A DNA stretch of 64,000 bases from Tsuneonella suprasediminis (GTDB lineage Bacteria > Pseudomonadota > Alphaproteobacteria > Sphingomonadales > Sphingomonadaceae): the NCBI RefSeq assembly GCF_003605755.1, contig NZ_RAHJ01000019.1:320331-384330 (forward strand). The letters are read 5' to 3'. Within the stretch, counting starts at the first letter, position 1, and every line of letters starts with the position of its first letter. The notes beneath the pieces were generated by a model that worked only from the letters and a program-made list of their open reading frames with translations, did no database searches and was not told the origin of the DNA. A program made the position numbers and the translations under genes. Below, in pieces: positions 40,395-48,709 of the stretch.

Positions 40395-40534
40395 CAGCCG
40401 AGCCCTCCATTGGCAAGGAAATAGACGGCAACCAATAGGATTACCGCAATGGCGCCAAACTTGACTACCCCCATCAGCACCTTCCAGGCGATGACGATAA
40501 GTATAAGAGCGATAACGATTGTGGCGATGCTCAT
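40394..40534 (-). CDS. 46-aa two-TM protein between nuoE and nuoF
   Basis: A 46-codon frame starts at ATG 40534 and reads [19 protein letters not shown] followed by a second helix ending FLANGGLG. Almost the whole protein is two short hydrophobic helices (about residues 3-17 and 22-42). Its start overlaps the 56-aa gene stop as ATGA and its stop overlaps nuoF as TGATG, which argues strongly for translation. GGAAAGG lies upstream. No family recognised. Confidence 0.7.
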   Translation of the reverse strand: MSIATIVIALILIVIAWKVLMGVVKFGAIAVILLVAVYFLANGGLG

Positions 40535-40701
40535 GGCTCTTGCCTTTCCGAAGCCTTCGCCCCGAAAATTCCGAATCCCCCAAGCAAGAAACCAAGGATC
40601 GCCCAGACAACCCATGCCTCGCCCTGCAAAAATTTCACGACAGCTAGCGTCAGAAATATAATGCCGATGATCGGCAAGCCTTTGGCTACCGGCTTTGGCA
40701 T
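40531..40701 (-). CDS. 56-aa two-TM protein between nuoE and nuoF
   Basis: Translating 40701 to 40531 on the minus strand gives a 56-aa protein starting [17 protein letters not shown], with a second helix around [16 protein letters not shown] and a charged end KASERQEP. Two membrane helices are predicted by eye (about residues 9-23 and 30-47). Its ATG overlaps the nuoE stop (TGATG) and its TGA overlaps the next start (ATGA). It is below common gene-finder length limits and easily missed. Function is unknown. Confidence 0.7.
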   Translation of the reverse strand: MPKPVAKGLPIIGIIFLTLAVVKFLQGEAWVVWAILGFLLGGFGIFGAKASERQEP

Positions 40702-41369
40702 CACCACTCCCCCCGGTAGTCGTGGTTTTCACCAACCATAGCGGTCAAAGTCGTCGGACCGCCGCTTGGCTCGCTGGTATGCCGCCCCGGCTCCTGCGTA
40801 CCTTCCTTGGGTAGTTCACCCGCCGAAAGTTTATCGAGTACAGCTTCAAACCGTTCCGGGGTGAGATCTTCGTAGTTGCCATCGTTGATCTGAACCATCG
40901 GCGCGGTGGCACAATTGCCCATGCACTCGACCTCGGTGAGCGTCCACATACCGTCATCGGTAGTGTGCCCGCGCTTCATTCCACGCTTAGCGCAGACAGC
41001 GAATATATCGTCGGATCCACGCAGCATACAAGGCGTGGTACCGCACACCTGCACATGGAAACGCCCCACCGGCGCGAGGTTGTACATGGTGTAGAACGTC
41101 GCAACTTCGAGCACCCGGATCACCGGCATGTCGAGATAGGTCGCCACATATTCGATCACCGGGATTGGCAACCAACCTTGCGTGTTGGTTGCTTCCCCCA
41201 CCTGCCGCTGGGCATAATCGAGCAGCGCCATAACAGCACTCTTCTGCCGCCCTGCAGGATAACGGGCGATAGCGGCCTTGGCCTTCTCTTCCCATGCAGG
41301 TGCAAATGCGAAATCACCCCATGCGGCGCGCAGTTCGGGGGTGTCGGGTGCGAGTGCGCGGTCAGCCAT
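40701..41369 (-). CDS. nuoE: NADH-quinone oxidoreductase subunit E
   Basis: NuoE (222 aa) carries the N1a [2Fe-2S] cluster next to the FMN. The thioredoxin-like fold ligands are CGTTPC and CMGNC, and the N-terminal helical part MALLDYAQRQ...VIEYVATYL is typical. The C-terminus has an extra Gly/Pro/Thr-rich tail of about 40 residues. The ATG at 41369 overlaps the upstream 60-aa gene by 8 nt. Confidence 0.97.
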   Translation of the reverse strand: MADRALAPDTPELRAAWGDFAFAPAWEEKAKAAIARYPAGRQKSAVMALLDYAQRQVGEATNTQGWLPIPVIEYVATYLDMPVIRVLEVATFYTMYNLAPVGRFHVQVCGTTPCMLRGSDDIFAVCAKRGMKRGHTTDDGMWTLTEVECMGNCATAPMVQINDGNYEDLTPERFEAVLDKLSAGELPKEGTQEPGRHTSEPSGGPTTLTAMVGENHDYRGEW

Positions 41370-41544
41370 TTTTGGCCTTCCTGTTTTTCAAAGTGGAGGA
41401 AAATGTCAGGATAGCAAACACAGCAACCATCAACGCCAGACCAATGACGAAGCTGCCCAGATCAAGGACGCCAGTGGAATCCATGATTAAGAGGACAACG
41501 CAAAGACACAGTCCTGAGACATATGCGCTCACTTCCTTGCTCAC
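41362..41544 (-). CDS. 60-aa two-TM protein between nuoD and nuoE
   Basis: A 60-aa frame starts at GTG 41544, overlapping the nuoD stop as GTGA, and ends 8 nt inside nuoE. It has two hydrophobic helices (about residues 7-22 and 28-49) and a basic end [12 protein letters not shown], so both termini probably face the cytoplasm. No family was recognised. The start-stop overlap on both sides and its membrane character match the other small genes of this operon. Confidence 0.7.
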   Translation of the reverse strand: MSKEVSAYVSGLCLCVVLLIMDSTGVLDLGSFVIGLALMVAVFAILTFSSTLKNRKAKNG

Positions 41545-42755
41545 CGATCACACTCCCCGAACACCACATCGATCGCGCCAAGAATAGCGGTCGCGTCCGG
41601 CAGCATATGGCCCTTGCTCATGAAATCCATCGCCTGAAGATGGCTGAAAGCAGTCGGCCGAATCTTGCAACGATAAGGTTTGTTGCTGCCATCGCTGACC
41701 AGATAGACGCCAAATTCGCCCTTGGGGCTTTCAGTAGCGACATAGACTTCACCCGCGGGAACGTGGAAGCCTTCGGTATATAGCTTGAAGTGATGGATCA
41801 GACTTTCCATTGAAGCCTTCATCTCACCGCGCTTCGGCGGCACGACTTTGCGATCGGTGCTGCTCACCGGGCCTTCCGGCATTTCAGCGAGACACTGGCG
41901 CATGATGCGTGCCGACTGACGCACTTCTTCAACACGGACCATAAACCGGTCGTAGCAGTCAGAATTGGTACCGACGGGGATTTCGAAATCCATTCGGTCG
42001 TAAACATCGTAAGGCTGGCTCTTGCGAATATCCCAGGGGATGCCCGCCGCACGGATCATAGGGCCGGAGAAGCCCCATGCCAGAGCGTCTTCCTTGCTCA
42101 CCACTGCGATATCGACATTCCGCTGTTTGAATATGCGGTTGTCCATCACCAGGCTCATCGCGTCTTCAAACAAACGCGGAAGCCGGTTGTCGAGCCAGTC
42201 ACCGATATCGGTCAGCAGTTTGAGCGGAACATCCTGATGGACGCCACCCGGACGAAACCACGCACTGTGCATGCGTGCACCGCTGGCGCGCTCGAAGAAA
42301 TTGAGGCAATCCTCGCGAATTTCGAACACCCAGAGGTTCGGCGTCATCGCGCCGACATCCATCACGTGGCTGCCGATGTTGAGCATGTGGTTGCAGATGC
42401 GGGTCAGTTCCGCAAACAGCACCCGCAGATATTGTCCGCGCAGGGGAACTTCCAGATTGAGCAGTTTCTCAATCGCCAGCACATAACTGTGCTCCATCCC
42501 CAATGGCGAGCAGTAATCAAGCCGGTCAAAATATGGCAAAGCCTGCAAATAGGTCTTGTGCTCAATAAGCTTTTCGGTGCCACGATGCAGCAGGCCAACG
42601 TGCGGGTCGATCCGCTCAATAATCTCGCCATCAAGCTCCATAACCATCCGGAGCACTCCGTGCGCCGCAGGGTGCTGCGGGCCAAAGTTGATCGTATAGT
42701 TACTGATGACCTCGTCACCTGTTGTGGGTGATTGTTCGAGTTGAAGGCCGCTCAT
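41541..42755 (-). CDS. nuoD: NADH-quinone oxidoreductase subunit D
   Basis: NuoD (404 aa) is the 49-kDa subunit that helps form the quinone site at the end of the iron-sulfur chain. It shows [14 protein letters not shown] with the conserved His pair, [10 protein letters not shown], and the C-terminal [12 protein letters not shown]. The ATG at 42755 is preferred to an in-frame ATG 15 nt upstream because it overlaps the lipoprotein stop as ATGA. nuoC and nuoD are separate genes here. Confidence 0.97.
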   Translation of the reverse strand: MSGLQLEQSPTTGDEVISNYTINFGPQHPAAHGVLRMVMELDGEIIERIDPHVGLLHRGTEKLIEHKTYLQALPYFDRLDYCSPLGMEHSYVLAIEKLLNLEVPLRGQYLRVLFAELTRICNHMLNIGSHVMDVGAMTPNLWVFEIREDCLNFFERASGARMHSAWFRPGGVHQDVPLKLLTDIGDWLDNRLPRLFEDAMSLVMDNRIFKQRNVDIAVVSKEDALAWGFSGPMIRAAGIPWDIRKSQPYDVYDRMDFEIPVGTNSDCYDRFMVRVEEVRQSARIMRQCLAEMPEGPVSSTDRKVVPPKRGEMKASMESLIHHFKLYTEGFHVPAGEVYVATESPKGEFGVYLVSDGSNKPYRCKIRPTAFSHLQAMDFMSKGHMLPDATAILGAIDVVFGECDR

Positions 42756-43318
42756 GCTGTGCAGCTCCATTTTCCTTGCGAGAATGTTGTCTCGCCCGTT
42801 GGGCCCTTCACCCGAAGGTCAGCGCCCCATTCGCTCTTTCCATTCGCACGGGAAGGCTCGTCTTCGCCGCGCAGGACGGAAACCGTAAACCCATCACCAG
42901 CCAGTATCGGGCCGGATTCTATCACTTGCAGACCGCCAGCTTCGACACCGGGCAACATGAGCTGACGTCCATCGATCACCAGCACACCTTTGCCTTTGTC
43001 GTCGGCATCGTTTTCGCTGCCCGCCACCAGCAAGGAACGCCCTTGATAGATAAAGCTGCACCCGCCAGCGACCTTGCCCAAAGCCATTGGGGCATCGCTG
43101 GCAAGTGGCATGAGTCTGGTGCTGCCCTCGCTCGCCAGAACAGGCTGCGCGTTGACTTCTGCGACGGATGACGCGCCTGCATCGTTCGCACCGAGCGAGG
43201 ATACACCTGCACGGGCCGCATAATCGTCGGCGCCCTCACCCGTAGAGGCGTCGTTGCTCTTAGAGCAACCTCCAGCTGCGAGGGCCGTCAGACAAAGACA
43301 GATAGCGGTTCGCTTCAT
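42752..43318 (-). CDS. Putative lipoprotein between nuoC and nuoD
   Basis: This 188-aa protein has an N-terminal signal with a lipobox-like end A-G-G-C (Cys18; Ala at -3 is weaker than Leu), so outer- or inner-membrane lipoprotein export is likely but not certain. The mature part is acidic and has no recognised domain; a segment [16 protein letters not shown] may form beta strands. Start and stop both overlap their neighbours as ATGA, locking it between nuoC and nuoD. Function is unknown. Confidence 0.8.
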   Translation of the reverse strand: MKRTAICLCLTALAAGGCSKSNDASTGEGADDYAARAGVSSLGANDAGASSVAEVNAQPVLASEGSTRLMPLASDAPMALGKVAGGCSFIYQGRSLLVAGSENDADDKGKGVLVIDGRQLMLPGVEAGGLQVIESGPILAGDGFTVSVLRGEDEPSRANGKSEWGADLRVKGPTGETTFSQGKWSCTA

Positions 43319-44238
43319 TTGTCGCCCGCCGGTTTAGGTGCAGCAGACTTGCCTGCACCAGACTTCTTTGCGGTGGGCTTTTTTTCTGCCGCCTTCTTCG
43401 GCTGGGTTGCTGGCTTCGTATCTTGCGCCGATGCCGCCCTTGGCTTGCGTGCCGGGCGATCTTCGGTGGGCTTCGGCGCGCCAGCCTCTTCTGCGCCTTT
43501 ATCCTTAGCCGGCGCCGGAGCAGACTCGCTTTCTGCTGCCTTTTTGTTCGCTGCCTTCCCAGCCCCTGTTTCAGATAGCTTTTCCGTCGACTTCGGCGTG
43601 GGTGCCGCCGGAGTGTCAGCACCAGCTTTCTCATCACCCGGAAGCACGTAATTCGCGCCTTCCCACGGGCTCATAAAATCGAACTGGCGCAAATCCTGTG
43701 CGAGTTCGACAGGCTCATACACAACGCGCTTCTCGTCTTCCGAATAGCGAAGTTCGACGTAGCCGGTGAGCGGGAAATCCTTTCGGAAAGGATGCCCCTC
43801 GAAACCATAATCGGTCAAAATACGGCGCAAGTCCGGATTACCCGCAAACACAACGCCATACATGTCGAACACTTCACGTTCGAGCCACCCGGCGTTTGGC
43901 CAGAGCGTGGTGACGGTGGGGACGGGCGTCGCTTCGCTGGCCGAAACTTTGACCATCACGCGATGATTCTTCGTCACCGAGAGCAGCATGTAAACGACTT
44001 CAAACCGCTCGACACGGTCAGGAAAGTCGACCCCGGCCATTTCCATCAGTTGCTGGTATTCGTGTTCGTCACGAAGCAGGCGCAACGCGTCTTCCACGCG
44101 ATCTCGCACGACAGTGAGAACAACCTCGCCATGCTGCTCTTTCGCAGTGATGAGCATGTCGCCCAACGCAGCGGCCAATGCGTCTTTGACACCTTGGTTC
44201 GAAGCAAACCGGGGAGCGGGATGAAGGACCTGAGTCAT
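43315..44238 (-). CDS. nuoC: NADH-quinone oxidoreductase subunit C with long basic tail
   Basis: NuoC (307 aa) is the 30-kDa peripheral-arm subunit. The core (residues 1-200) has the signature REVFDMYGVVFAGNPDLRRIL and GHPFRKDFPLTGYVE. The last about 105 residues form a low-complexity Ala/Lys/Pro/Glu-rich tail, ending in [21 protein letters not shown]-like sequence that recalls histone H1. Typical NuoC proteins stop near residue 200, so the tail is an extension, not a fusion to a known domain. The TGA overlaps the lipoprotein start (ATGA). Confidence 0.95.
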   Translation of the reverse strand: MTQVLHPAPRFASNQGVKDALAAALGDMLITAKEQHGEVVLTVVRDRVEDALRLLRDEHEYQQLMEMAGVDFPDRVERFEVVYMLLSVTKNHRVMVKVSASEATPVPTVTTLWPNAGWLEREVFDMYGVVFAGNPDLRRILTDYGFEGHPFRKDFPLTGYVELRYSEDEKRVVYEPVELAQDLRQFDFMSPWEGANYVLPGDEKAGADTPAAPTPKSTEKLSETGAGKAANKKAAESESAPAPAKDKGAEEAGAPKPTEDRPARKPRAASAQDTKPATQPKKAAEKKPTAKKSGAGKSAAPKPAGDK

Positions 44239-44252
44239 AATCAGCGCAAGCC

Positions 44253-44804
44253 TTACCGTTCGATCGTACCGGAGCGGCGAATTTTCCGCTGCAACTGCAT
44301 TACACCATAGAGCAGCGCTTCAGCAGTCGGCGGACACCCGGGCACGTAGATATCAACCGGCACGATCCGGTCGCATCCACGCACGACCGAATAGCTGTAA
44401 TGATAATATCCACCGCCGTTGGCGCAGCTCCCCATGCTGATGACGTACTTCGGTTCCGACATCTGATCGTAAACCTTGCGAAGCGCAGGGGCCATTTTGT
44501 TGCACAGCGTTCCGGCAACAATCATCACATCGCTCTGGCGCGGGCTGGCGCGGGGGGCAACGCCGAACCGCTCCATATCGTAACGCGGCATATTCACGTG
44601 AATCATTTCGACCGCACAGCAAGCGAGGCCGAACGTCATCCACCATAAGCTGCCGGTGCGCGCCCATTGAAACAGCTCTTCAGTGCTGGTGACGAGGAAG
44701 CCCTTGTCATTCACTTCAGTCTGCAACGCGTGGAAGTAATCCTGATCCGGGGTACGGAATTCACCCGGCTGCGCGGCGGCAGGAAGGCTCTGATCTACTC
44801 CCAT
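44253..44804 (-). CDS. nuoB: NADH-quinone oxidoreductase subunit B
   Basis: NuoB (183 aa) holds the terminal N2 [4Fe-4S] cluster that reduces quinone. The cluster ligands are in [18 protein letters not shown] and YVPGCPP. The ATG at 44804 (MGVDQSL) overlaps the end of nuoA by 10 nt and is preferred over an in-frame ATG 21 nt upstream. nuoC follows after 14 nt. Confidence 0.97.
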   Translation of the reverse strand: MGVDQSLPAAAQPGEFRTPDQDYFHALQTEVNDKGFLVTSTEELFQWARTGSLWWMTFGLACCAVEMIHVNMPRYDMERFGVAPRASPRQSDVMIVAGTLCNKMAPALRKVYDQMSEPKYVISMGSCANGGGYYHYSYSVVRGCDRIVPVDIYVPGCPPTAEALLYGVMQLQRKIRRSGTIER

Positions 44805-45169
44805 TCCAGGGCTCCCTTCTTCCACGCATAAGCAAGGCCAATTGCCAGTTCACCCAAGAACACCATCATCGTGATCCAGCCCGGCCATCCCGTCATGTCG
44901 AGACTGACAGCCCACGGAAAAAGGAATGCTGCTTCCAGATCAAAAATGATGAACAGGATCGCGACGAGATAAAAGCGCACGTCGAACTGGCTGCGCGGAT
45001 CTTCGAACGCGGGAAAACCGCATTCATATTCGCTCAACTTGTCGGAAGTCGGGTTATGTGCACCCGTCAGCCGGGCAACGCCCATCGGCAGAAACACGAA
45101 CAGAGCCGAGAGTCCGAGGGCAATGGCGAGAAAAATCAGGATTGGGAGATACTGGCTGAGATCGACCAC
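44795..45169 (-). CDS. nuoA: NADH-quinone oxidoreductase subunit A
   Basis: NuoA (124 aa) is a three-helix membrane subunit at the junction of the two arms. The conserved loop [19 protein letters not shown] with the mobile Cys and the helix [15 protein letters not shown] are present. The GTG start at 45169 has AAGGGAA six nt upstream and no alternative start nearby. It is the first gene of the nuo operon. Confidence 0.97.
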   Translation of the reverse strand: MVDLSQYLPILIFLAIALGLSALFVFLPMGVARLTGAHNPTSDKLSEYECGFPAFEDPRSQFDVRFYLVAILFIIFDLEAAFLFPWAVSLDMTGWPGWITMMVFLGELAIGLAYAWKKGALEWE

Positions 45170-45204
45170 GAATGATTCCCTTTGGGGGCCTGTGAATGTG
45201 CCCG

Positions 45205-45233
45205 CCTCTAGGCCCCGCTCCCGATTGGTGCAA
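45205..45233 (-). promoter_or_regulatory. Candidate nuo operon promoter
   Basis: On the minus strand TTGCAC (45233-45228) and TAGAGG (45210-45205) are separated by 17 nt. Transcription would begin about 30 nt before nuoA. The region is the only gap of useful size in front of the operon. The -10 is a weak match, so support is positional more than sequence-based. Confidence 0.35.
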
Positions 45234-45236
45234 GGG

Positions 45237-45260
45237 TGCGGGGATGCAAAAATCCCCGCA
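45237..45260 (-). terminator. Hairpin behind the aldehyde dehydrogenase gene
   Basis: TGCGGGGAT (45237-45245) and ATCCCCGCA (45252-45260) form a perfect 9-bp stem with a 6-nt loop, 8 nt after the aldehyde dehydrogenase stop. No T-run follows on the minus strand, so it may be a weak terminator or an mRNA 3' end stabiliser that isolates the nuo promoter. Confidence 0.5.
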
Positions 45261-45268
45261 TTCGCGCC

Positions 45269-46699
45269 TTATTTCATCATTCCCTTGACCGCTTTCTCGG
45301 TCGCAGCCCCATATGGAGGCTTGAATCCACCCAACTTTGCGATGTCGATCTTAGGCTGGGTGTAAATGCTGCGGGCGTGACTGAACTCGCGGAAGCCTTC
45401 GACTCCATGATATGAACCTATACCCGATGGCCCCACCCCGCCAAACGGCAGATCATCCATCGAGACATGGAAAATCACATCGTTTACCGTGACCCCGCCG
45501 GAAATCGTGCGGGTGAGCACCTTTTCACGCTCAGCTTCATCGTCACCGAAATAATACAGCCCCAGCGGACGATCATGTGCATTGACGTAATCGATTGCCT
45601 CATCGATGTGTTTGTAGGTTTTCACAGGAAGAACCGGGCCGAAGATTTCCTCCTGCATCGCTTTCATGTCATCCGTTACATTCCGCAGAATGGTCAGCGG
45701 CATTTTGCGCGTGTTCGTCGCGGAAAAGTCCTCGCCAGCGGGATTGACTTCGATTACCTCAGCACCCTTGGCCTTCGCATCTGCTACCAATCCCTGCAGG
45801 CGTTCGAAATGACGGTCGCTGACAACGGAAGCGTAGTCTTCGTTGTCGCGCAACGTCGGGTACATGGTGTGCACACCGAGCTGTACCGCAGCCACCGCGC
45901 CGTCCTCCGTTTCTTCCGGAACATACATATAATCCGGCGCAAGACAGATCTGCCCCGCATTCATCATCTTCCCTAGCGCGATCCGTTCCCCTGCCTTTGC
46001 AATATCCGCGTTACGGCCCAGGAATACGGGCGATTTGCCACCCAATTCCAACGTCACCGGGACAAGGTTCCGCGCTGCGGCCTCCATCACCTTGCGCCCT
46101 GTCGCAGTCGATCCGGTGAAAACAAGGTGATCGAACGGGAGCGAAGAGAATGCATGGGCCACTTCGGGGCCACCGGTCACCACAACGCATTCCGCCGGGT
46201 CAAAATATCTGGCGACCAGTTCCTCCATCAGAGCGGAGGTTCGCTCAGTGAACTCGCTCGGCTTGATCATGGCCCGATTGCCAGCAGCGAACGCCTGCAT
46301 GAGTGGATTGAAAGACAAGTTTACCGGAAAATTCCAAGGCGCAAGGATACCGATCACGCCCTTTGGTTCATAGCGAACCTCCGCCTTCGCTCCCAGCAGC
46401 CCGAGCGGGAATTGCACTTTGCGCTTTTCAGGCTGAGACCATTTAGACAGATTTTTCAGACAATATTTGCCGAAACCGATGGTTCCGGCGATATCGGTAA
46501 TCATCGATTGCATCGGGCTGCGATTGCCAAAATCGACATTCATTGCCCGGCACAGCGCGTCACCATTTTCCTTGAGCAAGGCGATCGCACGCTGGATCCG
46601 GTCTTTACGGGCGGACAACGGCTCGGGCCGCGCAGACGTAAATGCCGTTCGCTGCTGCAACAGCATCGCTTCGAGTTCTGTTTTGCGATCATCAGCCAT
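45269..46699 (-). CDS. Coniferyl-aldehyde-dehydrogenase-type NAD(P) aldehyde dehydrogenase
   Basis: This 476-aa cytoplasmic aldehyde dehydrogenase oxidises an aldehyde to the acid. Motifs are ILAPWNFPVNL, the catalytic Glu in TLELGGKSP, the catalytic Cys in NAGQICLAPDY and EEIFGPVLPV. Similarity in style is to the CalB/coniferyl group, which also contains long-chain aldehyde enzymes with a hydrophobic C-terminus; substrate is uncertain. The ATG at 46699 with AGGAGAG six nt upstream is chosen over a far upstream frame start. It is divergent from the thiolase gene. Confidence 0.88.
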   Translation of the reverse strand: MADDRKTELEAMLLQQRTAFTSARPEPLSARKDRIQRAIALLKENGDALCRAMNVDFGNRSPMQSMITDIAGTIGFGKYCLKNLSKWSQPEKRKVQFPLGLLGAKAEVRYEPKGVIGILAPWNFPVNLSFNPLMQAFAAGNRAMIKPSEFTERTSALMEELVARYFDPAECVVVTGGPEVAHAFSSLPFDHLVFTGSTATGRKVMEAAARNLVPVTLELGGKSPVFLGRNADIAKAGERIALGKMMNAGQICLAPDYMYVPEETEDGAVAAVQLGVHTMYPTLRDNEDYASVVSDRHFERLQGLVADAKAKGAEVIEVNPAGEDFSATNTRKMPLTILRNVTDDMKAMQEEIFGPVLPVKTYKHIDEAIDYVNAHDRPLGLYYFGDDEAEREKVLTRTISGGVTVNDVIFHVSMDDLPFGGVGPSGIGSYHGVEGFREFSHARSIYTQPKIDIAKLGGFKPPYGAATEKAVKGMMK

Positions 46700-46860
46700 C
46701 GTCACTCTCCTAGAGCAGTTATGCGTTTTGCTTTGCCACTGATGTCGGCCATAAAGCGTCGCTTGGCAAGCATAGCTGTTCGTTTGATTGCGTTTGCCGA
46801 AGTGCAGCACTAGATCGCAGTCGAACGCAAATCATTTCAGAAAATTGAAAGGTTCGTCAG

Positions 46861-48057
46861 ATGGCCACTTTCTCCGCAAACGACCCCGTTGTCGTCGTTT
46901 CTTATGCGCGCACCCCGATGGGCGGAATGCAGGGCGCTCTGGCAGATGTTGCTGCCACAGACCTTGGTGCGACGGCCGTGAAAGCGGCAGTGGAGCGTGC
47001 GGGCGTTGCGGGCGACGATATCGAGCGAATCTATATGGGCTGCGTTCTCCCGGCAGGTCTGGGGCAGGCGCCAGCACGTCAGGCCGCTTTGAAGGCCGGG
47101 TTGCCAAAGTCGGTTCAGGCAACCACCGTCAACAAAGTATGCGGCAGTGGGATGCAGACCGTGATTATGGCAAGTGAAGCCCTTGCTTCCGGGACCATGG
47201 ATATTGCAGTTGCCGGAGGTATGGAGAGCATGACAAATGCACCATACCTTCTGAAGAAACACCGTTCAGGCGCTCGCATCGGCCATGACGTTGCGTATGA
47301 CCATATGTTCCTTGATGGCCTGGAAGACGCATACGATGTTGGCCGTGCAATGGGCACCTTCGCTCAGGATACTGCGGACGAATATCAGCTAACCCGCGAT
47401 ACTCAGGATGATTACGCAGTGGAGTCGCTTCGTCGCGCGAACGAAGCAATCACTTCGGGCGCTTTCGCTGACGAAATCGCCCCGGTCACATTCACCACTC
47501 GCAAGGGTGAAGTCACTGTCGATACCGACGAACAGCCGCCGAAGGGCAATCCCGACAAAATTCGTCAGCTTCGTCCCGCATTTGCCAAAGATGGCACGAT
47601 CACCGCAGCCACATCCAGCTCGATCAGCGATGGCGCGGCTGCTGTCGTGCTCACCCGCGACAGCGTTGCAAAATCCAAAGGCCTGTCTCCGGTCGCAACA
47701 GTAGTCGCCATGGCGGCACATGCTCAGGAACCAAAGGATTTCACAGTCGCTCCTGTCGGTGCAATCAACAAAGTGCTGAAAAAAGCAGGCTGGTCAATCG
47801 ACGAAGTCGACCTGTTCGAAGTGAACGAAGCATTTGCCTGTGTCGCGATGTTCGCGATGCACGATCTTGGCATCCCGCATGACAAAATCAACGTTCATGG
47901 TGGCGCTACCGCACTCGGCCACCCGATCGGCGCAAGCGGAACCCGCATTCTCGTAACATTGTTGAATGCACTCAAACAGAAAGGACTCAAGCGCGGTGTG
48001 GCCAGCCTCTGCATCGGCGGCGGCGAAGCAACCGCGATTGCAGTTGAGCTCGTTTAG
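46861..48057 (+). CDS. Acetyl-CoA C-acyltransferase (thiolase)
   Basis: This 398-aa thiolase joins or cleaves acyl-CoA units. The acyl-binding Cys is in NKVCGSGMQ (near residue 92). The NEAFA segment, HGGATALGHPIGASG with its His, and CIGGGEATA with the second Cys are all present. Biosynthetic acetoacetyl-CoA thiolase (phaA/atoB type) is most likely, but a beta-oxidation role is not excluded. It is monocistronic, with AAAGG upstream and a candidate hairpin terminator at 48075-48108. Confidence 0.93.
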   Translation: MATFSANDPVVVVSYARTPMGGMQGALADVAATDLGATAVKAAVERAGVAGDDIERIYMGCVLPAGLGQAPARQAALKAGLPKSVQATTVNKVCGSGMQTVIMASEALASGTMDIAVAGGMESMTNAPYLLKKHRSGARIGHDVAYDHMFLDGLEDAYDVGRAMGTFAQDTADEYQLTRDTQDDYAVESLRRANEAITSGAFADEIAPVTFTTRKGEVTVDTDEQPPKGNPDKIRQLRPAFAKDGTITAATSSSISDGAAAVVLTRDSVAKSKGLSPVATVVAMAAHAQEPKDFTVAPVGAINKVLKKAGWSIDEVDLFEVNEAFACVAMFAMHDLGIPHDKINVHGGATALGHPIGASGTRILVTLLNALKQKGLKRGVASLCIGGGEATAIAVELV

Positions 48058-48074
48058 GTAACTGAATTTGGAGT

Positions 48075-48108
48075 CGGTGCAGTTACGCCGTCTGGCAAAG
48101 CTGCACCG
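48075..48108 (+). terminator. Hairpin terminator candidate after the thiolase gene
   Basis: CGGTGCAG at 48075-48082 and CTGCACCG at 48101-48108 form a perfect 8-bp stem 17 nt after the thiolase stop. The loop is 18 nt and only a short CTTTC follows, so strength is moderate. The next gene converges from the other strand. Confidence 0.45.
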
Positions 48109-48133
48109 GCCTTTCACGATGCGATGCGGGCTG

Positions 48134-48616
48134 TCACTCTGCACCCCACAGTCGATTTTTCTCTATCCAGGCTTTTCGCCCCGAGACATCGAACTGGCAC
48201 CAGCCATCGTCGCACTTCCCCAATTTGCCGCTGACCCCTGGCTCTGCCCGCCACATAAGCCGTGATCGTCCATCGTTCGATTCACGCATATCAGCCAGCC
48301 CTTTCCCGACAACTATGGCAGCGCGGTCAGGGGAGAGGAGGCTTGCGATAACCCAGCCTTCGTCACCATCAGGATCGCGAACGTATCGCCAGCCCTCGTG
48401 CACCCGCACCACCTTTAAAGGCAAGCCAGCACGTTTGTAAGTCCATCTGACCGGATACGCACGTCCGGGCCCTGCACGCATATTCAAAACCTCGGCTCTG
48501 ATCGAAGCCCAGTACGGAACCTCCCTCTCCTGAGCCTGTGTATGGACGGGCAGGAGCATGGTTAAACATGCGAGCGCGGTAATCGCCCGGAATACAATCG
48601 AAGTCAGACGCATCAT
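48134..48616 (-). CDS. Secreted bacterial SH3-domain protein
   Basis: This 160-aa exported protein has a signal peptide (about residues 1-28, ending THTQAQ) followed by two SH3-like modules: LNMRAGPGRAYPVRWTYKRAG...GWVIASLL and a second ending KCDDGWCQFDVSGRKAWIEKNRLWG. Such SH3b modules bind peptidoglycan or cell-wall ligands (family knowledge). Two in-frame ATG codons lie at 48616 and 48613. The next gene diverges 93 nt away. Confidence 0.85.
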   Translation of the reverse strand: MMRLTSIVFRAITALACLTMLLPVHTQAQEREVPYWASIRAEVLNMRAGPGRAYPVRWTYKRAGLPLKVVRVHEGWRYVRDPDGDEGWVIASLLSPDRAAIVVGKGLADMRESNDGRSRLMWRAEPGVSGKLGKCDDGWCQFDVSGRKAWIEKNRLWGAE

Positions 48617-48709
48617 CGCCTATTACTGCCATCCGGTCGTAACTATCAAGCTCAGGCAGTTCACCTTCGCTTGACCATCCCGCCCTCCACAACGTAGCGC
48701 TGCAAGGCA

